From: an uncultured Pedobacter sp.
Lineage (GTDB): Bacteria > Bacteroidota > Bacteroidia > Sphingobacteriales > Sphingobacteriaceae
DNA length: 11,926 nt
NCBI RefSeq assembly: GCF_946479715.1
Contig: NZ_CAMLHF010000172.1
Location: 1-11,926 of the forward strand
Reading direction: 5' to 3'
Shown here in pieces: positions 7,026 through 11,926 of this stretch. The notes beneath the pieces are model-generated. The model ran no database searches. It was not told the DNA's origin and was given only the letters and a program-made list of their open reading frames with translations. The first letter of the stretch is position 1, and every line of letters starts with the position of its first letter. The translations under genes were made by a program, and so were the position numbers.

Positions 7026-7990
7026 TCTTTTTTCTCAGGAACAAACGATATTGCCCCTTCCCTGCTTGCTACACTCACAATTGCTTTATAAATATAATCG
7101 CAAACCAGTTTTTCGCCAGCTATATTGATATGCGCAATATCATCCTCAGGAGTATGGTACTGAGGATGCCCGCCAGTATGAAACCCTAATACCGAAATGT
7201 TCTTTTTATAAAATGATACATGATCCGAGCCACCTACATCATAAGCAATTACAATCGGGTTAATACCCACCTGCGGACCAAGGCTTTTCATTAAGTCCAT
7301 ACCGCCATCAAAAGAAGCAGCCCCGCCCATATATAATTGTTTTTCAGTATTCATTCTGCCCACCATATCCATATTCAGCATCAGCTTAACAGAAGACAAA
7401 GGAATCAATGGATGCTCAACAAAATACTTCGATCCAAGCAAACCCTGTTCCTCGGCACCAAAAGCAATTACAAGCACACTGCGTTTTAAATCTTTTCTGT
7501 TGGCCGATAATTTCTCTGCAATTTCCAGTAACGCAGCCGTTCCGCTGGCATTATCGTCGGCACCAAGGTGTATGCCAACAGTATCAGGCTTTTTAGACGA
7601 AGGTCCACCCATTCCCAAATGATCGTAATGGGCACCAAGCACAATATACTCATGCTTTAGAACAGGGTCGCTACCTTCAATAACACCAACAACATTCTGG
7701 GTTTTAACTCGTGGGGTATCCGTAACCCCTTTTTTTACACGTATTTTAGCAATAAATTCCTGAATATAACTACCATTAACAGGCTTAATTCCAGCCCTTT
7801 TAAAGTCTTTGACCAGGTAACTAACAACCTTTTTATTTTCTTTAGTTCCGGGGAAACGGCCTGCCATTTTTGGCGAGGCAAGAAATGAAATATGACCCAG
7901 AATCTCCTTTTCAGTAACATCAGTTTGTGCAACAGCACCAAAACCTATAGCCGAACAAACGGCCACCAAAAAACAAGTTTTAATCTGCAT
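7022..7990 (-). CDS. Exported M28-family zinc metallopeptidase
   Basis: This is a two-zinc aminopeptidase-type enzyme of family M28, 322 residues long, acting outside the cytoplasm. The N terminus is a typical signal peptide (MQIKTCFLVAVCSAIGFGAVA) with a likely cut after AVA at residue 21; no lipobox stands at the cut site. The metal and catalytic residues are all visible: His121 in LGAHYDHLG, bridging Asp146 in GADDNASG, the Glu180-Glu181 pair in FGAEEQGLLGS (general base and ligand), Asp208 in LNMDMVGR, and His279 in HPQYHTPEDD. There is no PA domain and no C-terminal sorting domain. Its start is 5 nt downstream of the aroQ stop, so both genes are probably on one transcript, although no pathway link is apparent. 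The stop overlaps the glycosyltransferase stop tail to tail. The substrate is unknown. Confidence 0.93.
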   Translation of the reverse strand: MQIKTCFLVAVCSAIGFGAVAQTDVTEKEILGHISFLASPKMAGRFPGTKENKKVVSYLVKDFKRAGIKPVNGSYIQEFIAKIRVKKGVTDTPRVKTQNVVGVIEGSDPVLKHEYIVLGAHYDHLGMGGPSSKKPDTVGIHLGADDNASGTAALLEIAEKLSANRKDLKRSVLVIAFGAEEQGLLGSKYFVEHPLIPLSSVKLMLNMDMVGRMNTEKQLYMGGAASFDGGMDLMKSLGPQVGINPIVIAYDVGGSDHVSFYKKNISVLGFHTGGHPQYHTPEDDIAHINIAGEKLVCDYIYKAIVSVASREGAISFVPEKKD

Positions 7991-7995
7991 GCTTA

Positions 7996-8415
7996 CTAGC
8001 CCTTTAACAGACTTTCAATTGCCAGTCTGTAGCCATCCATCCCAAATCCCGTTAACACACCCTTACAATTCTTTCCGGTAAGCGAAACATGTCTATACTC
8101 CTCTCTTGCATAAATATTTGAGATATGAACCTCAATTACAGGAGTTTTAATAGCTGCAATTGCATCAGCAATAGCTACCGAAGTATGCGTATAAGCACCA
8201 CCATTAAGTACAATACCATCATAATCAAACCCAACCTCATGCAATTTATTTACAAGCTCACCCTCAACATTACTCTGATAATAATCAATCTCAATGATGC
8301 TGTACATTTCACGCAATTGCGGAATATATTGATCAAAGCTTAAATTTCCATAAATACCGGGCTCTCTAACCCCTAAAAGGTTTAAATTTGGGCCGTTAAT
8401 AATTTGTATCTTCAT
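7996..8415 (-). CDS. aroQ: 3-dehydroquinate dehydratase, type II
   Basis: This enzyme converts 3-dehydroquinate to 3-dehydroshikimate, the third step of the shikimate pathway, as a cytoplasmic dodecamer. The 139-residue length is normal. It begins with the family signature IINGPNLNLLGVREPGIYG, giving Arg17 and the catalytic Tyr22 in the flexible lid. Further on are QSNVEGELVNKLHE (47-60), NGGAYTHTSVAI (71-82) and the active-site segment VIEVHISNIYAREEYRH, with catalytic His97 and Arg104 and Arg108. No key residue is missing. It is the first gene of a two-gene set with the M28 peptidase and is divergent from xerD across 44 nt. A consensus -7 box ends 5 nt before its ATG, so its mRNA may have almost no 5' leader. 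Confidence 0.97.
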   Translation of the reverse strand: MKIQIINGPNLNLLGVREPGIYGNLSFDQYIPQLREMYSIIEIDYYQSNVEGELVNKLHEVGFDYDGIVLNGGAYTHTSVAIADAIAAIKTPVIEVHISNIYAREEYRHVSLTGKNCKGVLTGFGMDGYRLAIESLLKG

Positions 8416-8420
8416 CAGTT

Positions 8421-8428
8421 CAAACTTA
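8421..8428 (-). promoter_or_regulatory. Putative promoter -7 box (TAAGTTTG) for aroQ
   Basis: On the minus strand TAAGTTTG matches the Bacteroidetes consensus TAnnTTTG in every fixed position. Only five bases separate it from the aroQ ATG (8415), so transcription would start at or next to the start codon. No good TTTG -33 element stands about 20 nt upstream; a TTTTC stretch there is a weak candidate. Confidence 0.5.
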
Positions 8429-8459
8429 AAGCTAAAAACTTACATCAGAAAATTTTTGT

Positions 8460-9359
8460 GTGATTAATAACCCCTATTTAAAATCGTTTAAAGACTATCT
8501 AAAACTGGAACGCTCGCTGTCCGGCAACTCTATTGGTGCCTATCTTACCGATATCGATAAGTTGTTCCAGTACTTCGAATCTATAAATAAACCCACTAAT
8601 TTAAAGGATGTTACCAGTAACGACTTAAAGTTATTTATCACATGGATAAATGAACTAGGAATGCTCCCAAGTACACAAGCCAGAGTAATATCAGGCCTAA
8701 AGTCGTTCTTTAGTTTCCTGTTATTGGAGCAGATCATTACTATAGATCCTACGGCCCTATTAGAATCACCCAGGTTATCACGTAAGCTGCCCGACACACT
8801 CAACATTATCGAAATCAACCAGTTAATTGATGCCATTGATGCATCCAAACCCGATGGAATGCGAAATAAAGCAATCCTTGAAGTACTTTACGGATGCGGA
8901 TTAAGGGTAACAGAACTCATCAGTTTAAGAATATCCAATATACATTACGATAGCGAGTACATAAAGGTAATTGGAAAAGGAAATAAAGAGCGTATAGTTC
9001 CAATTGGAGCCAATGCCTTAAAATTCATTAAAATCTATATCGAAGAATCCAGGGTACATATTAGCATAAAGAAAGGATTTGAAGATTTCATCTTTCTAAA
9101 TCGTGGCGGAACCGGCCTGTCAAGGATTTCCGTGTTTACCATGATCAAAACTTTAGCCTTAAAAGCCGGAATAAAAAAGAGCATCAGTCCGCATACCTTC
9201 AGGCATTCATTTGCTACCCATTTAATAGAAGGCGGTGCCGATTTAAGAGCAGTGCAGGAAATGCTGGGTCATTCAAGCATTACCACCACCGAAATTTACA
9301 CCCACCTGGATAGAGATTATCTAAAAGGAATCATTACGGAGTTTCATCCCAGAAGCTAA
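8460..9359 (+). CDS. xerD: Tyrosine recombinase XerD
   Basis: This is a site-specific tyrosine recombinase of the XerC/XerD type, which resolves chromosome dimers at dif. The 299-residue protein has an N-terminal core-binding domain (about 1-100, with LKLERSLSGNSIGAYLTDIDKL) and a C-terminal catalytic domain. The full active site is present: Arg149 (GCGLRVTEL), Lys173 (GKGNKER), His245 and Arg248 (SPHTFRHSFATH), His271 (LGHSSITTTEIYTHLD) and nucleophile Tyr280. The length and the setting among housekeeping genes fit a chromosomal Xer protein rather than a mobile-element integrase. XerD is preferred over XerC on overall appearance and the aroQ neighbour, not on a decisive residue. The start is GTG at 8460: no ATG exists in this frame until residue 68, and the frame closes upstream at TAA 8433-8435. 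The last 39 nt overlap the convergent prmC gene. Confidence 0.9.
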   Translation: MINNPYLKSFKDYLKLERSLSGNSIGAYLTDIDKLFQYFESINKPTNLKDVTSNDLKLFITWINELGMLPSTQARVISGLKSFFSFLLLEQIITIDPTALLESPRLSRKLPDTLNIIEINQLIDAIDASKPDGMRNKAILEVLYGCGLRVTELISLRISNIHYDSEYIKVIGKGNKERIVPIGANALKFIKIYIEESRVHISIKKGFEDFIFLNRGGTGLSRISVFTMIKTLALKAGIKKSISPHTFRHSFATHLIEGGADLRAVQEMLGHSSITTTEIYTHLDRDYLKGIITEFHPRS

Positions 9360-10202
9360 AATCATTCTATCCTTCCCTTGCATATCTTTTCGTAACTCTA
9401 TGTTTATAAATGACTTATCATATAACATTTGTACTGTTTCTTTACCTAAATGTTCATTGATCTCGAAACATAAAAGCCCATTCTCATTTAAATTACTAAG
9501 TGCAAATTCTGCAATGGCCTCATAAAATATCAGCGGCTTTTCATCAGATACAAACAGGGCTAAATGAGGCTCGTTTTCCAATACATTTTTATGCATAGCC
9601 TTTTGCTCTTCCATTGTAATATAGGGCGGATTACTCACTATCACGTCGTACTTCTCAGCACTTTTATAGCTCAAAATATCTACATGAATAAAGTTAACCT
9701 CCGCATTATTTAACGAAGCATTCTCTCTGGCAATTGCCAAAGCACTTTCAGAAACATCAATAGCACTTACTTTAAAGTTACCCAGGTTCTTTTTCAGTGA
9801 AATGGCGATACAACCACTACCGGTACCAATATCCAAAATACTCCCATTCTTAAGCGTTTTAAACTGATCTGAACCACATCTTTCAATAATCCAGTCAACC
9901 AGCTCTTCTGTTTCCGGTCGCGGAATCAACACAGCGCCACTAACTTTAAAAGTTAAACCATAAAAAACAGTATCTCCAATAACATACTGCAAAGGCTCAC
10001 CGGTTTTTAATCTGTTCAATGCCTGTAAATACTCATTATACTTAACATCTTCTATTTCAGCATCTCCATTTAACATCAACTGGCTCCTATTGAAACCAGA
10101 AACACGCTCCACATTAATATTGAAAATAGAAATTATTTCCTGTTCATCGTAAACGGCTATTAACTCATTCGTAAAATGATGCAATAATTGCTTTAAATTC
10201 AT
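9321..10202 (-). CDS. prmC: Peptide chain release factor N5-glutamine methyltransferase
   Basis: PrmC methylates the glutamine of the GGQ motif in release factors RF1 and RF2 in the cytoplasm, using S-adenosylmethionine. From ATG 10202 the protein has 293 residues. The N-terminal helical domain (about 1-85) leads into LQYVIGDTVFYG (71-82) and LIPRPETEELVDW (92-104). The SAM-binding motif is LDIGTGSGCIAIS (123-135), and the catalytic, substrate-binding motif is NPPY (191-194). The frame extends upstream to 10262, but that adds 20 residues unlike the family and would run into ribD, so ATG 10202 is chosen. A perfect -7 box lies 6 nt upstream of this ATG. The C terminus (GMKLRNDSF) is encoded inside the 3' end of xerD, giving a 39-nt convergent coding overlap. 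Confidence 0.95.
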   Translation of the reverse strand: MNLKQLLHHFTNELIAVYDEQEIISIFNINVERVSGFNRSQLMLNGDAEIEDVKYNEYLQALNRLKTGEPLQYVIGDTVFYGLTFKVSGAVLIPRPETEELVDWIIERCGSDQFKTLKNGSILDIGTGSGCIAISLKKNLGNFKVSAIDVSESALAIARENASLNNAEVNFIHVDILSYKSAEKYDVIVSNPPYITMEEQKAMHKNVLENEPHLALFVSDEKPLIFYEAIAEFALSNLNENGLLCFEINEHLGKETVQMLYDKSFINIELRKDMQGKDRMILASGMKLRNDSF

Positions 10203-10208
10203 GCTATG

Positions 10209-10216
10209 CAAAAGTA
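10209..10216 (-). promoter_or_regulatory. Putative promoter -7 box (TACTTTTG) for prmC
   Basis: Read on the minus strand, TACTTTTG fits TAnnTTTG perfectly and is followed after six bases by the prmC ATG at 10202. Transcription would start within a few bases of that ATG. A TTG does occur upstream, but only 11 nt away, too close for the usual -33 spacing. This box forms one half of a dyad with the ribD box at 10238-10245. Confidence 0.55.
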
Positions 10217-10237
10217 AGTAAATCGAACAATATACCT

Positions 10238-10245
10238 TACTTTTG
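10238..10245 (+). promoter_or_regulatory. Putative promoter -7 box (TACTTTTG) for ribD
   Basis: TACTTTTG is a full match to TAnnTTTG and ends five bases before the ATG at 10251, which predicts an almost leaderless ribD mRNA. No TTTG at -33 was found. The alternative GTG start at 10245 begins on the last base of this box, which argues for ATG 10251. There is no room for an FMN riboswitch in the 48-nt gap. Confidence 0.55.
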
Positions 10246-10250
10246 TGGTA

Positions 10251-11306
10251 ATGACAGACCAACTATATATGCAGCGTTGCCTTGAATTGGCAAAAATGGG
10301 AATCGGAAGTGTTAGCCCAAACCCACTTGTAGGCTGTGTGATAGTAAGTAATGGTCAGATAATTGGCGAAGGATACCATAAAAAATTCGGGGAAGCCCAT
10401 GCAGAAGTAAACGCCATAAACGATGCTCTCAAAAACCACGGAGATAAAGCAGCCGAATTGCTGGCAAATGCAACTGCCTACGTAAGTTTAGAGCCCTGTG
10501 CCCATTTTGGCAAAACCCCTCCCTGTGCAGATCTCCTTGTTAAACACCGGTTAAAAAAGGTTGTTATTGGTAATACAGACCCATTTGCAGATGTAAACGG
10601 AAAAGGAATAGAAAAACTACAAAACGCAGGCATTAAAGTAGAAACAGGCATTCTGCAAAACGAATGCAGCTACCTTAACCGTCGCTTTTTCACCAGGATA
10701 AAACAACAGCGCCCATTCATAATCCTTAAGTGGGCTACAACAGCAAACGGATACTTTGCACCAAAAAATACTGTACAGCAGTGGATAAGCGGACCGCTTT
10801 CAAAAAAGCTGGTACATAAATGGCGAACCGAAGAAGACGCCATACTTATAGGAAAGCAAACCGCAATTGCCGATAATCCACAATTAAGCTCCAGAGAATG
10901 GCCCGGTAAAAACCCGGTAAGAATCCTTATAGATCGCAATCTGCAAGTACCCGGAAGTAACCACATATATAATAACAGCGCAAAAACCATCGTTATAAAT
11001 GAAGTAAAAACAGAAGTACAAAACAATGTTCACTTCATCCAGATGGAAGATATGCAGTATTACCTGCCACAAAAAATAGCTTTCCAGCTGTACCTTATGG
11101 ATATCCAATCTGTCTTAATTGAAGGCGGGGCAAATATCCTTAACCAATTTATTCAGGGCAATTTATGGGACGAAGCAAGAGTTTTCACCTCTGCTAGTTC
11201 CTGGTCAGACGGCATTTCGTCTCCCGTAATCAATGGAATAATAACAGAAGAACATTACATAGAAAAAGACAAATTAACTATCTATCAAAATAACCAAAAT
11301 AAATGA
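10251..11306 (+). CDS. ribD: Bifunctional riboflavin biosynthesis protein RibD (deaminase/reductase)
   Basis: RibD carries out two early steps of riboflavin synthesis in the cytoplasm: deamination of the pyrimidine made from GTP, then NADPH-dependent reduction of its ribosyl group. From ATG 10251 the protein has 351 residues, the usual bifunctional length. The N-terminal deaminase domain (about 1-145) has PNPLVGCVIV, the zinc and proton-shuttle motif HAEVNAI (His50, Glu52), and PCAHFGKTPPC with Cys83 and Cys92 as the other zinc ligands. The C-terminal reductase domain shows ILKWATTANGYFAP, WISGPLSKKLVHKWRTEEDAILIGKQT-ADNP and VLIEGGANILNQF. Asn stands where many homologues have Asp in the TANGY segment, a small variation. 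The last codons overlap the next gene by ATGA, so the transporter downstream is probably translationally coupled. Confidence 0.96.
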   Translation: MTDQLYMQRCLELAKMGIGSVSPNPLVGCVIVSNGQIIGEGYHKKFGEAHAEVNAINDALKNHGDKAAELLANATAYVSLEPCAHFGKTPPCADLLVKHRLKKVVIGNTDPFADVNGKGIEKLQNAGIKVETGILQNECSYLNRRFFTRIKQQRPFIILKWATTANGYFAPKNTVQQWISGPLSKKLVHKWRTEEDAILIGKQTAIADNPQLSSREWPGKNPVRILIDRNLQVPGSNHIYNNSAKTIVINEVKTEVQNNVHFIQMEDMQYYLPQKIAFQLYLMDIQSVLIEGGANILNQFIQGNLWDEARVFTSASSWSDGISSPVINGIITEEHYIEKDKLTIYQNNQNK

Positions 11307-11926
11307 TTTACCTGCTAATAAGCATTTTTTGCAGCGTTACAGTCGGAGTACTACTAAAGTTTGCCAAAAGATATAAAATCAATATCCTTCAGGCAGTTAC
11401 GTGGAATTACCTATTTGCTATTGGCTTAAGTATTTTCTTTTTTAAACCCAGCTTTAAGGACCTTGCTTCAACTTCACATTACGATATTTATTTAGGCCTT
11501 GGAGTTTTGCTGCCACTTATATTTTGGTTCCTTGCGGGTTCAATCAGAAACATAGGCATCGCCAGAACAGATATTGCACAGCGATTATCCTTATTTATCC
11601 CAATCCTGGCCTCATATTTCCTATTCAAAGAACACTTTACCATCACCAAAATATGCGGACTCGCCATAGGCTTTATAGCCATATTTTTCACCTTATATAA
11701 AAAAACAAAGCAAAGAAGCACCGTAGGCAGCTGGTTTTACCCGTTAATAGTATTCGTAGGTTTTGGGATAATAGACATCCTTTTTAAGCAAGTTGCACAA
11801 ATCAAATCAATACCATATACTACTTCATTAACCATCATCTTCATTTTAGCTTTTACCATTTCAATTGTTGCTATACTATACTTCAGGGCATTCAAAAACC
11901 AAAAGCTAGAACTGGTTAACTTCCTT
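11303..11926 (+). CDS. EamA/DMT-superfamily membrane transporter, 3' end outside window
   Basis: An open frame starts at ATG 11303, overlaps the ribD stop as ATGA and runs to the window edge without a stop (208 codons). The product is strongly hydrophobic, with seven apparent membrane segments at about 2-18, 30-47, 61-80, 94-109, 114-131, 144-163 and 174-194. Residues 80-131 look like the second half of an EamA repeat: IRNIGIARTDIAQRLSLFIPILASYFLFKE-F is followed by G-AIGFIAIFFTLYKK, with the conserved proline (Pro100) and glutamate (Glu110) of the family. Full-length members have about ten segments and 280-300 residues, so perhaps a third is missing. The substrate is unknown. Coupling to ribD raises the possibility of a flavin-related substrate, since the riboflavin importer RibN belongs to the same superfamily, but that is inference only. 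Confidence 0.82.
   Translation, partial: MIYLLISIFCSVTVGVLLKFAKRYKINILQAVTWNYLFAIGLSIFFFKPSFKDLASTSHYDIYLGLGVLLPLIFWFLAGSIRNIGIARTDIAQRLSLFIPILASYFLFKEHFTITKICGLAIGFIAIFFTLYKKTKQRSTVGSWFYPLIVFVGFGIIDILFKQVAQIKSIPYTTSLTIIFILAFTISIVAILYFRAFKNQKLELVNFL

Larger units (their letters stand above)
10209..10245. repeat. Perfect 10-bp inverted repeat in the prmC/ribD divergent promoter region
   Basis: The arms are CAAAAGTAAG (10209-10218) and CTTACTTTTG (10236-10245), separated by 17 nt. Each arm contains a complete TACTTTTG box pointing outward. The symmetry can be explained by two copies of the same promoter element facing opposite ways, but the dyad extends beyond the consensus bases, so it could also be a binding site for a dimeric regulator. 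Confidence 0.75.

Noticed and set aside
8460..9359. Integrase of a mobile element rather than XerD
   Set aside because: Length, full Xer-like active site and housekeeping neighbours fit chromosomal XerD; no att repeats, tRNA gene or phage genes are nearby.
10203..10250. FMN riboswitch before ribD
   Set aside because: The gap is 48 nt and the likely transcription start is at the ATG, so the aptamer cannot fit.
10203..10262. N-terminal extension of prmC to ATG 10262
   Set aside because: The 20 extra residues are not PrmC-like and would cross the divergent promoter boxes and the ribD start.
10670..11108. Two overlapping minus-strand frames inside ribD
   Set aside because: They are antisense to clear RibD reductase-domain coding sequence and carry no motif.
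11488..11721. Minus-strand 77-codon frame near the window end
   Set aside because: It lies opposite the open EamA-type transporter frame, which has family motifs and couples to ribD.

Overview
The window looks like chromosomal DNA from a member of the Bacteroidetes, most likely the Sphingobacteriaceae (Pedobacter-like). The reasons are its low-to-moderate GC content, the absence of Shine-Dalgarno sequences at starts, several TAnnTTTG promoter -7 boxes close to start codons, and protein types typical of that group (WbqC family, FUSC-type membrane protein, HtrB-like acyltransferase next to a family 2 glycosyltransferase, aroQ divergent from xerD, prmC divergent from ribD). The lineage is an inference, because no rRNA or other marker gene is present.

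Layout. 1-832 (+): the 3' end of a probable FUSC-family membrane protein gene, then an organic hydroperoxide resistance gene (ohr). 839-934: a long, nearly perfect inverted repeat between convergent genes. 941-5085 (-): a tightly spaced set transcribed in the order WbqC-family gene, corA, mgtE, bioB. 5124-7025 (+): a lipid A-type acyltransferase and a glycosyltransferase that abut with no gap. 7022-8415 (-): aroQ followed by an exported M28 peptidase. 8460-9359 (+): xerD. 9321-10202 (-): prmC, whose 3' end runs 39 nt into xerD. 10251-11926 (+): ribD, overlapped by ATGA with an EamA/DMT-type transporter that runs off the window.

How the genes relate. Most are core metabolism or housekeeping: biotin synthesis (bioB), the shikimate pathway (aroQ), riboflavin synthesis (ribD), release-factor methylation (prmC), chromosome dimer resolution (xerD) and peroxide defence (ohr). 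corA and mgtE put two unrelated magnesium channel families in one transcript. The WbqC gene, the acyltransferase and the glycosyltransferase form a small divergent group suggesting surface glycolipid or polysaccharide work. The strands alternate in short blocks. There is almost no intergenic DNA and no gene-free stretch over 300 bases.

I did not find a clear, previously undescribed system. The best signals are the 96-bp inverted repeat at 839-934, the symmetrical divergent promoter at 10209-10245 that predicts near-leaderless mRNAs for prmC and ribD, the corA-mgtE tandem, and a transporter of the same superfamily as RibN coupled to ribD. No tRNA, rRNA, CRISPR array, insertion sequence or canonical intrinsic terminator was seen.
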